64,000 nucleotides of DNA from Vreelandella halophila (lineage in GTDB: Bacteria; Pseudomonadota; Gammaproteobacteria; Pseudomonadales; Oleiphilaceae). Numbering within the stretch: the first letter of the stretch is position 1; each line of letters begins with the position of its first letter. The notes beneath the pieces are model-generated. The model was not told the origin of the DNA. It ran no database searches and saw nothing but the letters and a program-made list of their open reading frames with translations. The position numbers and the translations under genes are program-made. Of the stretch, positions 33,771 through 41,881 are shown in pieces. The stretch lies in assembly GCF_019903425.1 (NCBI RefSeq), contig NZ_JACHUZ010000013.1, positions 2,238,361-2,302,360 of the forward strand, in the 5' to 3' direction.

Positions 33771-34805
33771 CTATCGATGGGCGCCGCTGCGCGCCAGGGC
33801 GGCTTCCAGGATCATGCGCAGCATCTCCGCATAACTGTAGCCCGCCCAGGAGGCCATCATCGCCATCTTGCCGTCCCAGTACCAGGTGGGGTTGGTATTG
33901 GCGTCAATCAGCCGTGGCACGCCGTCGCCGCCGCAGCGGAAATCAATGCGTGAGTAGTCGCGGAATCCCAGTCGCTTGAACAGCTTGGCGCAGGCGTCGA
34001 CCATCTGCCCCCGGGTGACGTCGTCCAGCTCCGCCTGAAGGAAACTGAGTTTGTCCCAGTAGGGCGAGTCCGGGTCCGCCTTGGAGCCGTGGGTGAGGAT
34101 GGGCGGTAGGTCGGAGTCCAGCTTGCTGTAGTCGATCACCAGGGGAGGCAGCACGGTAAAGCCGCTGGCCGGGTTGCCGATCATGCCTACGGTGTACTCA
34201 TCGCCGGTGAGGAAATCCTGGCAGATGGCTTCCGGTGGATACAGGTCCTGCCTGGCGAGCCACTGCAGATAGGCGTGCGCCTCTGCGGCGTCGTGCACAA
34301 CGCAGTTTTCGGTGATGCCGAAACTGCCACCGCCGCCATTGGGCTTGATCAGCGACGGAAAGGAGGTGGGCAGGGTCAACGGGTCGGCGGTGAGATCCAC
34401 AAAGGTCTCGTTGGGCACGGGGATGTCCAGGCTCACCGCCAGTGCCCGTACGATGGCCTTGTCGGTGCCCAGGCTGATGCCCATGGGGTCGGCGCCGGTG
34501 TAGGGAATGCCCAGCATTTCCAGGAATGCGGGGATGTTGCGCTCCAGGTCCCAGTCGTTGCGGAAGCCGGTGTCACAGAGATTGAGTACAAGGTCCGGCC
34601 TGTCGCTGCGCAGGTCGTCGATCAGGCGTTCGTGGTCGTCGTAGTAGGTGAAGTGATAGCCCTCCAGCTCTGCGAGTGAGGTCTTCAGCTGGCGGACCGC
34701 CTCGATTTCCTCGTAACCGAACCGGTTATCCACGGCGTAGGGGTAGGGCAGTCGGGGATCACCCAGGACGACGCCGATTTCAGGGGTTTTACTCGATTGG
34801 GCCAT
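33771..34805 (-). CDS. D-alanine-D-alanine ligase-like ATP-grasp enzyme
   Basis: 344-aa ATP-grasp protein resembling D-Ala-D-Ala ligase but not a typical Ddl. The N-terminal domain (about 1-110) contains NLCDTGFRNDWDLERNIPAFLE, then GIPYTGADPMGISLGTDKAIVR as in Ddl. The ATP-binding lysine is Lys154 in LIKPNGGGGSFGI. The magnesium-binding end reads RIDFR ... LIDANTNP, with Asp301 and Asn303, where Ddl has a Glu-x-Asn. The product should be an amide or peptide bond formed through an acyl phosphate. It has its own divergent promoter facing the ligase-hydrolase operon, with GGAG before the ATG. Wall synthesis is possible but unlikely given the neighbours; it probably joins amino-acid-like substrates in this cluster's pathway. 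Confidence 0.8.
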   Translation of the reverse strand: MAQSSKTPEIGVVLGDPRLPYPYAVDNRFGYEEIEAVRQLKTSLAELEGYHFTYYDDHERLIDDLRSDRPDLVLNLCDTGFRNDWDLERNIPAFLEMLGIPYTGADPMGISLGTDKAIVRALAVSLDIPVPNETFVDLTADPLTLPTSFPSLIKPNGGGGSFGITENCVVHDAAEAHAYLQWLARQDLYPPEAICQDFLTGDEYTVGMIGNPASGFTVLPPLVIDYSKLDSDLPPILTHGSKADPDSPYWDKLSFLQAELDDVTRGQMVDACAKLFKRLGFRDYSRIDFRCGGDGVPRLIDANTNPTWYWDGKMAMMASWAGYSYAEMLRMILEAALARSGAHR

Positions 34806-34837
34806 TGCGGTCTCCGTCCTCTGGTCGGGAGAAAGTG

Positions 34838-34867
34838 CTTATAAAGACATCTGGGCCAGCGTATCAA
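34838..34867 (-). promoter_or_regulatory. sigma70 promoter of the Ddl-like gene
   Basis: On the minus strand TTGATA, an 18-bp spacer and TATAAG precede the Ddl-like ATG by about 32 bp. The divergent ATP-grasp operon begins about 70 bp away on the other side. Confidence 0.52.
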
Positions 34868-34936
34868 AACCCTTGCGTGGCGTCGTGCTTTAACCGATGC
34901 TCCTCCTGTACCGCTCTGTTGAAGGTTGAAACCGAG

Positions 34937-36253
34937 ATGAGTTCCGAATCCCCAAAAGATAACGCCGTCAAGCAGGTGTATGTGCTCGGCATGAATGAGT
35001 TCAACCGGGCCAAGCTGGAATCCCTCCCGGGCGCGGAACACTACCGTTTCCATGGTGTTCTGACGCCCGAAGAAATCCTGTACGCGGACAACTTCCCGAT
35101 TGAATCCATGCTCAGCCGAGCTGAGAAACAGCTCCAGGAGGCGGATCCGGCCCCGGATGCCATCGTTGGCTACATGGACTTTCCGGTGAGCACCATCCTG
35201 CCCATTCTGACCGGGCGCCTGGGGCTTCCGGGGCTGGATCTGCGGGCCATGCTCAAGTGTGAGCACAAGTATTGGAGTCGGTTGGAACAGCAAGCGGTTG
35301 TGCCGGACTTCATTCCCCGTTTCCAGCTGGTGGATCCCTTTCTCGACTCGCCCGAGACCCAGCTCGAACTTGCGTACCCGTTCTGGTTGAAGCCGGTGAA
35401 ATCGGCAGGCTCCTATCTCGGGTTCCGTATTGACGACGAAGCCGCCTTCCACCGGGCGGTGGCCGAGATCCGGGAGCACATCAACCGTATTGCAGAGCCT
35501 TTCGACCGGATCCTTGAATACATTGAGCTGCCCGACAATATCGCGGCGGTCGGCGGTCATTACTGTCTGGCGGAAGCGTTGCTCACGGGGGATATGTGCA
35601 CCCTTGAGGGTTATGTCCATCAGGGCGAAGTCCATGTGCACGGGGTGGTGGACTCGGTGCGGGAAGCCAACAGCTCTTCCTTCGCCCGCTACCAGTACCC
35701 GTCCCAGATGCCGCAGTCGGTCACCGAGCGGATGGAGGAGGTGGCGCGCAAAACGCTGCAGCGCATTGGCTTCGATGGTTCCGCGTTCAACATCGAGTTC
35801 TTCTGGGACAGCAGCACGGATAAAGTCAGCCTGTTGGAGATCAACACCCGGATCGCCCAGCACCACAGCGACCTGTTCGACAAGGTGCACGGGGTCTCCA
35901 ATCATCAGGTCGCGGTCGAGCTGGCGCTCGGTCACGACCCCAAATTCCCTGCTGCCCGGGGCAGGTTCAAGTGTGCCGCCGCCTTCTGGCTGCGCCGGCA
36001 TGAGGACGCCTGGGTGGCCGATGTGCCGTCCGGGCAGACATTGGCGGCGATTGCCGAGGATTACCCCGGTACCTACGTGGAGCTGGATGTGCATCCGGGC
36101 ATGTGGCTGTCCGAGCTTCACGACCAGGACAGCTACAGCTACGTGCTGGCACTGATCTATGTGGGTGCTGATACCCATGAGCAGTTGATGGCCAACCATA
36201 GTGCCATTGTTGAGCGGCTCAGCTTTGACCTCAGAGACGGTCCTGACCGCTGA
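34937..36253 (+). CDS. stand-alone ATP-grasp ligase
   Basis: 438-aa carboxylate-amine ligase of the ATP-grasp superfamily. The N-terminal domain (about 12-110, VKQVYVLGMNEFNR) precedes a linker with MLKCEHKYWSRLEQQAVVPD. The ATP-binding Lys152 is in FWLKPVKSAGSYLGFR and the magnesium residues Glu301 and Asn303 in LLEINTR. A C-terminal domain of about 90 residues ends with LSELHDQDSYSYVLALIYVG. It is clearly paralogous along its whole length to residues about 130-556 of the cupin-ATP-grasp fusion at 41.9 kb. ATG 34937 was chosen because the upstream extension to 34676 lacks similarity and crosses the divergent promoter. It heads a run of five co-directional genes. The acyl and amine substrates are unknown; the order of genes suggests one of two successive ligations. 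Confidence 0.85.
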   Translation: MSSESPKDNAVKQVYVLGMNEFNRAKLESLPGAEHYRFHGVLTPEEILYADNFPIESMLSRAEKQLQEADPAPDAIVGYMDFPVSTILPILTGRLGLPGLDLRAMLKCEHKYWSRLEQQAVVPDFIPRFQLVDPFLDSPETQLELAYPFWLKPVKSAGSYLGFRIDDEAAFHRAVAEIREHINRIAEPFDRILEYIELPDNIAAVGGHYCLAEALLTGDMCTLEGYVHQGEVHVHGVVDSVREANSSSFARYQYPSQMPQSVTERMEEVARKTLQRIGFDGSAFNIEFFWDSSTDKVSLLEINTRIAQHHSDLFDKVHGVSNHQVAVELALGHDPKFPAARGRFKCAAAFWLRRHEDAWVADVPSGQTLAAIAEDYPGTYVELDVHPGMWLSELHDQDSYSYVLALIYVGADTHEQLMANHSAIVERLSFDLRDGPDR

Positions 36254-36327
36254 GGCCGCCGTTTTCGCCGACCCGGGCGGTTGCCCGGTTCGGCTCTACT
36301 ATTGCCTTGTCGTTCGAGGAGATGTGA

Positions 36328-38349
36328 ATGCACACAAGGAGCGATTGGCCCAGGGCGGTTCGGGAACTGGAAAACGTATGGATTCCCATGCCGGACGGCT
36401 GCCATCTTGCCGCGCGGATATGGCTGCCCGAGGATGCCGAGGCGCATCCGGTGCCGGCCATCCTGGAATACATTCCCTACCGCAAGGCCGACCTGCGCAC
36501 CAAGGAAGATTCCATCAATCACCCTTATTACGCGGGCCATGGCTATGCCGGTGTCCGGGTGGACATCCGTGGCAGCGGCGAGTCCGAGGGCGTGCTCACG
36601 GATGAATACACGCAACAGGAGCTCGACGACGGACTGGCGATTCTGAGCTGGATCGCCGCGCAGCCCTGGTGTACCGGCCGTGTCGGGATCATGGGGATTT
36701 CCTGGGGTGGTTTTAACGGCCTCCAGATCGCCGCCCTCCAGCCGCCCGAGCTGTATGCGGTGCTGACGGTGTGCTCCACGGATGATCGCTATGCCGACGA
36801 TGTGCATTACATGGGCGGCTGCATGCTGATCGACAATGTCTCCTGGGCCGGGGTTATGTTCGCCCACAACAGCTGCCCACCGGATCCACGCCTCTTCGGG
36901 GATGGTTGGCGGGACGACTGGTTCCAGCGCCTGCGGGGCAGTGGGCTCTGGCTGGAGACCTGGAGCAGTCACCAGGCGCGCGATGATTTCTGGCGCCATG
37001 GGTCCGTGTGCGAGGATTTCAGCGCCATCCGCTGCCCGGTGTATGCGGTGAGCGGCTGGGCCGACGGCTATTCCAACAGCGTCTTTCGCCTGATGCAGCA
37101 CCTGGATGTCCCCCGCAAGGGTCTTGTGGGTCCCTGGAGCCATAAGTACCCGCACCTGGGTAAGCCCGGTCCCGCCATTGGCTTCCTCCAGGATACGCTG
37201 CGCTGGTGGGATCACTGGCTCAAGGATGAGGCGACCGGCATCATGGAAGAGCCGCAGGTCAGAGTGTGGATGCAGGACAGTATCCGGCCCGCGACCCGTT
37301 ATGCGGAGCGTCCCGGGCGCTGGATCGGGGAGAATGAGTGGCCCAGCCCGCGCATCGAGAACCAGCAGCTTCGGCTGACCCGCAACGGTCTGGAGCGCGG
37401 TGACACGGCAGGCACCAGTGAGGCACTTCTGTGCCAGTCGCCGCTGCGCACCGGCCTGAGTGCCGGCAAGTGGTGTTCCTATTCCGCCGGCCCGGACATG
37501 CCGGGGGACCAGCGCGAGGCGGATGGGGATTCCCTGTGCTTTGATACGGAGCCGCTGTCGGAAGCGGTTGAGATCTTTGGCCCGCCCGTGGTGGAGCTGG
37601 TTCTGGCCAGCGACCAGCCTGAGGCCCAGGTCGCGGTGCGGTTGTGTGACGTGGCCCCGGACGGGGCCTCAACCCGGGTAACCTACGGGGTTCTGAACCT
37701 CAGCCACCGGGACAGCCACGCCGAGCCGGCGTCCCTGGTGCCCGGTGAGACCTATCGCGTGCGCGTCCAGCTCAATGAAATCGCCCAGAATTTCCCGGCG
37801 GGCCACCGTATTCGCGTCAGTGTAAGCTCAAATTACTGGCCCCTGATCTGGCCGTCGCCGGACGCCACGGCACTGACCCTCTGGTCGGAGGTCAGCACCC
37901 TGGCACTGCCGGTACGCCCGCCCAGCGAGGTTGATCGGCAACTCCCCGAGTTTGCGCCGCCCGAGGGCGCACCCTACGTGTCGATGACCGAAATCGAGGC
38001 CGAGGCAACGAACTGGTCACTGCATTACGATTTTGATGCGAACGCCCATACGCTGGAAGTCGATGATTCCGAGGGGATATTCCACATCGACGCCACCGGT
38101 ACGGATGTCCAGAAGAGCGGTTACGAGCGCTACCGGATCGAGGGTGACGATGTTAACTCGGCCCAGGCTGAAACGTTCTGGCGCATGGGTTTTTTCCGCG
38201 ATGACTGGCGAGTGAACACTGAAACCTGGACGCGGATGAGTTGCACCTCCGAGGCGTTCCGGATTGAGGCCACGCTCAGGGCGTATGAGCACGGGGAGCT
38301 GGTCTATGAGCATGACTGGGATCGGTTGATTCCACGCCGGAACCTCTAG
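36328..38349 (+). CDS. CocE/NonD family hydrolase, copy 2
   Basis: 673-aa paralogue of the 31.7-kb gene. The catalytic serine is again residue 125 (GISWGG), with GWADGYSNS and GPWSHKYPH supplying the Asp and His. The opening HTRSDWPRAVRELENVWIPMPDG aligns with the other copies, so the N-terminus is complete and cytoplasmic. The jelly-roll region includes APDGASTRVTYGVLNLSHRDSH, nearly the same in copy 3, to which it is closest. Upstream, the 74-bp gap after the ligase gene holds a small CCGGGC/GCCCGG hairpin (36273-36288) and GAGGAGATG before the start. Retention of three intact copies in one locus suggests related but distinct substrates, or different cleavage steps. Confidence 0.9.
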   Translation: MHTRSDWPRAVRELENVWIPMPDGCHLAARIWLPEDAEAHPVPAILEYIPYRKADLRTKEDSINHPYYAGHGYAGVRVDIRGSGESEGVLTDEYTQQELDDGLAILSWIAAQPWCTGRVGIMGISWGGFNGLQIAALQPPELYAVLTVCSTDDRYADDVHYMGGCMLIDNVSWAGVMFAHNSCPPDPRLFGDGWRDDWFQRLRGSGLWLETWSSHQARDDFWRHGSVCEDFSAIRCPVYAVSGWADGYSNSVFRLMQHLDVPRKGLVGPWSHKYPHLGKPGPAIGFLQDTLRWWDHWLKDEATGIMEEPQVRVWMQDSIRPATRYAERPGRWIGENEWPSPRIENQQLRLTRNGLERGDTAGTSEALLCQSPLRTGLSAGKWCSYSAGPDMPGDQREADGDSLCFDTEPLSEAVEIFGPPVVELVLASDQPEAQVAVRLCDVAPDGASTRVTYGVLNLSHRDSHAEPASLVPGETYRVRVQLNEIAQNFPAGHRIRVSVSSNYWPLIWPSPDATALTLWSEVSTLALPVRPPSEVDRQLPEFAPPEGAPYVSMTEIEAEATNWSLHYDFDANAHTLEVDDSEGIFHIDATGTDVQKSGYERYRIEGDDVNSAQAETFWRMGFFRDDWRVNTETWTRMSCTSEAFRIEATLRAYEHGELVYEHDWDRLIPRRNL

Positions 38350-38353
38350 GAGC

Positions 38354-38372
38354 GGGGCGTCCGGGACGCCCC
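38354..38372 (+). other. intra-operon hairpin
   Basis: Perfect 8-bp stem GGGGCGTC / GACGCCCC with a 3-nt loop, five bases after the stop of CocE copy 2 and upstream of the M20 gene. Without a T tract it is more likely an mRNA processing or stability element that sets relative expression than a full terminator. Confidence 0.45.
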
Positions 38373-38398
38373 CTGTAAGCAGCAGGAGATGACCTATT

Positions 38399-39712
38399 AT
38401 GACGGACCGTTGCGACTACATTGACGCCACCCGGGTTCGGCGGCGGCTGGTGGACCTGATCCGGATCCCGTCGGTGACCGGGCAGGAGGATGCGGTGATC
38501 GCCCGGCTCGCCGAGTGGCTCAATGAGCTGGGTGTGGAGGTTGACCACTGGAACGAGGGTATTGCGGATGTCCTCACGGATCCCAACTACCCGGGCCATG
38601 AGGTGGAGCGCGCTTGGCTGCCGGTGGTTGTCGGCGTGGTGCGGGGGCGCAAGCCGGGCCCCACGGTGGTGCTGACCGGGCACCTGGACGTTGTCCCGCC
38701 AGGCGACACCAGCCAGTGGACGATGGATCCGTATTCAGGGTATATGGACGGCGATACCGTCTATGGACGTGGCGCCAGTGATATGAAATCCGGCGTCGTT
38801 TCGGCTCTGGAAGCCTTCGAGGCCTTTGCCCAGGGCCAACGGGACTTCGCCGGTCGGGTTGTATTCGTGGGCGTGCCGGCGGAAGAGGACAGCGGCCTCG
38901 GCACGCTCGCTGCCATCCGCCGGGGCTGGCAACCGGATGCCGTGGTGGTGCCGGAACCCACCCTGGATGACGAGGGCTCGCCCAAGCTGGTGGTTGCCCA
39001 TGCCGGCGCCATGTCGTTCTTCCTGGAAGTGATGGGACTGGCGGCCCACGCCAGCCGGCGGCACCTGGGGGAGAGCGCCCTGGATCATTACCTGGCGGTC
39101 CACAAGGCCCTGCGCGAGGACGAAAAGCGCATCAATGACGCGGAGGACCACCCGCTGATGCGGGCCCTGCACCTGCCGTACGCCACCAACGTGGGTCTGA
39201 TCAACGGGGGTAACTGGTCGTCCAGCGTGATGGACCGGCTCACGGCGGAGATCCGCGTCGGGGTGACGCTCGACGAAACCGTGGAGCAGGCGAAGGCGCG
39301 GATTCAGCGGGTGATTGCCGAGGCCTGCGCAGGCGATCCCTGGCTTGAACAGAACCCGCCCCAGGCGCGGCTCATGGCGTCTGGTTTCGGTTCCGCGCAT
39401 ACCCCCATGGAGCATCCACTGGTCACCACAATGGCGGATGCGGCGGCCTCGGTTTTCGGGCGTCCGGCGCGCATCACGGGAGCGCCCTATGGTTGCGACA
39501 TGTCGGCCTGGGTGCGGCTTACCGGGGCCTCCACCGTCGTCTATGGGCCCGGCGATATCGACTGGGCTCATTCCGCGGACGAACGGGTGTCCCTGGAGGC
39601 CACGGAGAAGGTGGCGCACGTGCTCGTCCAGGCGACGGAGAAGCTGCTGACCTTCAGGCCCGAGGAACTGCGCCTGCAGGATTATGGAGAAAACGCGACT
39701 GGAGGAGAGTGA
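38399..39712 (+). CDS. M20 family metallopeptidase (ArgE/DapE/ACY1 type)
   Basis: 437-aa zinc amidohydrolase. The metal site is readable: His95 in TGHLDVVPPG, an Asp in GRGASDMKSG, the catalytic/ligand pair Glu162-Glu163 in VPAEEDSG and a His near the C-terminus (DWAHSADERV). The lid/dimerisation domain (about 205-310) contains MGLAAHASRRHLGESA. Relatives deacylate N-acyl amino acids or cleave dipeptides (ArgE, DapE, aminoacylase). The lack of a signal peptide places it in the cytoplasm. It lies between CocE copies 2 and 3 on the same strand. In this setting it could release an acyl or amino-acid group from the product of the ligases, serving salvage or turnover. The exact substrate cannot be told. 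Confidence 0.9.
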   Translation: MTDRCDYIDATRVRRRLVDLIRIPSVTGQEDAVIARLAEWLNELGVEVDHWNEGIADVLTDPNYPGHEVERAWLPVVVGVVRGRKPGPTVVLTGHLDVVPPGDTSQWTMDPYSGYMDGDTVYGRGASDMKSGVVSALEAFEAFAQGQRDFAGRVVFVGVPAEEDSGLGTLAAIRRGWQPDAVVVPEPTLDDEGSPKLVVAHAGAMSFFLEVMGLAAHASRRHLGESALDHYLAVHKALREDEKRINDAEDHPLMRALHLPYATNVGLINGGNWSSSVMDRLTAEIRVGVTLDETVEQAKARIQRVIAEACAGDPWLEQNPPQARLMASGFGSAHTPMEHPLVTTMADAAASVFGRPARITGAPYGCDMSAWVRLTGASTVVYGPGDIDWAHSADERVSLEATEKVAHVLVQATEKLLTFRPEELRLQDYGENATGGE

Positions 39713-39827
39713 TGGCTTTTACCGCGTACCGATGGCGCCGGCGCAAGCCAACCCCTATTATGCAGATAGATGCAGAAATCATGCGCAAAATGACCCCGAT
39801 ATCCGGGCTATAAGGAAAACAGCCGAA

Positions 39828-41849
39828 TTGAAAACCGTTACGTCCTTTCCCCACGCGACCAAGCACCTTGAACACGTATGGATCCCGATGTCCGATGGTA
39901 CCCGCCTGGCGGCGCGCATCTGGATGCCGGAGGATGCCGAGAACAATCCGGTGCCGGCGATCCTCGAATACATCCCCTATCGCAAGCGGGACAATACCCG
40001 TTCCAGGGACGCGCTGAACCATCCCTATTTCGCCGGGCACGGCTATGCCAGCATCCGGGTGGATATACGCGGCAGCGGCGATTCCGAAGGTGTCCTGCAG
40101 GATGAATACCTGCAGCGGGAACTGGACGACGGGGTGGAAATCATCCGCTGGATCGCGCAGCAGGACTGGTGCAGCGGTTCGGTAGGCATGATCGGCATCT
40201 CCTGGGGTGGTTTCAACGGCCTGCAGATTGCCGCCCTGAGACCGCCCGAACTCAAGGCCGTCATCAGTGTCTGCTCCACTGATGACCGTTACGCAGACGA
40301 CGTCCACTACATGGGCGGCTGCATGCTGACGGATAACCTTTCCTGGGCGTCAACAATGTTTGCCTACACCAGCCTTCCGCCGGATCCCGAACTGGTGGGG
40401 GAGAAGTGGCGCGATATGTGGCTGGACCGGCTGGAGCACAGTGGCCTCTGGCTGGAAAACTGGCTCGAGCACCAGCGCCGGGACGACTTCTGGCGTCACG
40501 GCTCCATCTGCGAGGACTTCTCGGCGGTGCAGTGCCCGGTGATGGCGGTCAGTGGCTGGGCCGATGGTTACTCCAACAGCGTATTCCGGCTGCTGAGCAA
40601 TCTTGACGTGCCCACCAAGGGGCTGGTCGGACCCTGGAGCCACATGTACCCGCACATGGGTAAGCCAGGGCCCGCCATCGGGTTCCTGCAGGAATCCGTG
40701 CGCTGGTGGGATCACTGGCTCAAGGGGAAGGACACGGGCATCATGGATGAGCCGGATTTCCGCGTCTGGATGCAGGACAGCGTCCCCCCTGCAACGGAGT
40801 ACACGCGACGGCCGGGGCGCTGGATTGCCGAGCCGGGCTGGCCGTCGTCCAATGTCCGTGAAACCGTCTATGGTCTGAGTGAGGGCCATCTCGTCAATCC
40901 CGGTACGCCGGTCAGTGACACGCCCTTATGGATCCAGTCGCCCCTGAGTCTGGGCCTGTTCGCGGGTAAGTGGTGTTCCTACAGTGCGACACCGGACCTG
41001 CCCCATGACCAGCGCGAGGAAGATGGCGGTGCGCTGGTGTTCGACACCGAGCCCCTGAGCGAACCCCTGGAGATCATGGGGGCGCCGGTCATCGAGCTGG
41101 AGCTGGAGGCGAACAAGCCCCAGGCAATGATCTGTGTCCGCCTCTCGGATCTGGCCCCGGACAACAAGGCCACCCGCAGCACTTACGGCATGCTCAATCT
41201 CAGCCACCGGGACAGCCACGCCGAACCCAGCCCGATGGTGCCTGGCGAACGCTACCGGGTGGCGGTGCAACTGAACGACATCGCCCAGCGTTTCCCGGCG
41301 GGCCATCGCCTGCGGATCTCAATTTCCACCTCTTACTGGCCGCTTGCCTGGCCGGCCCCGGAGCTCGCCTGTCTGACGGTCCATCCGACGGGCAGCCAGC
41401 TGCGCCTTCCGGTGCGGCCGCCACGTGATTCGGATGCGGCGTTGCCAGACTTCGGCGAGCCGGAATCAGCGGCCGCCATTGCCACGCCCTACACGCAGGC
41501 ACCTGAGCAGAACTGGCGGGTAATCCGCGATCTGTCCAGGGACGAGTCCATACTGGAAGTGATCAAGAACGACGGGACCTTCACCATTGAGGAGATCGGT
41601 CTCACCATGTGGAGCGATACCCGCGAGTGGTATACCCATGTGGGCGAGGATTTTGAATCCATGCGCGGGGAAACGCATTGCGTCAGTGGAATGGCCCGTG
41701 GCGACTGGTCCATAGAAGTAACAACGCGCACGGTGCTGACCGCCAGCCGGAGCCATTTCCACGTCTATGCGGAACTCGATGCCTACGAGGGCGATGAACG
41801 CGTCGTTGCCAGGAACTGGAACACCCATGTGCCACGGGATCATCTTTGA
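39828..41849 (+). CDS. CocE/NonD family hydrolase, copy 3
   Basis: 673 aa from a TTG start at 39828. I prefer this start because it puts KTVTSFPHATKHLEHVWIP in register with the N-termini of copies 1 and 2, gives exactly the same length as copy 2 and has AAGGA about 11 nt upstream. The open frame to 39684 overlaps the M20 gene and adds unrelated sequence. Nucleophile Ser125 in GISWGG, GWADGYSNS and GPWSHMYPH complete the triad. The C-terminal domain shares APDNKATRSTYGMLNLSHRDSH with copy 2. It precedes the cupin-ATP-grasp gene by 32 bp, so the two are surely co-transcribed. Confidence 0.9.
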   Translation: MKTVTSFPHATKHLEHVWIPMSDGTRLAARIWMPEDAENNPVPAILEYIPYRKRDNTRSRDALNHPYFAGHGYASIRVDIRGSGDSEGVLQDEYLQRELDDGVEIIRWIAQQDWCSGSVGMIGISWGGFNGLQIAALRPPELKAVISVCSTDDRYADDVHYMGGCMLTDNLSWASTMFAYTSLPPDPELVGEKWRDMWLDRLEHSGLWLENWLEHQRRDDFWRHGSICEDFSAVQCPVMAVSGWADGYSNSVFRLLSNLDVPTKGLVGPWSHMYPHMGKPGPAIGFLQESVRWWDHWLKGKDTGIMDEPDFRVWMQDSVPPATEYTRRPGRWIAEPGWPSSNVRETVYGLSEGHLVNPGTPVSDTPLWIQSPLSLGLFAGKWCSYSATPDLPHDQREEDGGALVFDTEPLSEPLEIMGAPVIELELEANKPQAMICVRLSDLAPDNKATRSTYGMLNLSHRDSHAEPSPMVPGERYRVAVQLNDIAQRFPAGHRLRISISTSYWPLAWPAPELACLTVHPTGSQLRLPVRPPRDSDAALPDFGEPESAAAIATPYTQAPEQNWRVIRDLSRDESILEVIKNDGTFTIEEIGLTMWSDTREWYTHVGEDFESMRGETHCVSGMARGDWSIEVTTRTVLTASRSHFHVYAELDAYEGDERVVARNWNTHVPRDHL

Positions 41850-41881
41850 GCCACGAGGCCTGCATCTGAAGGAAGGGACCC

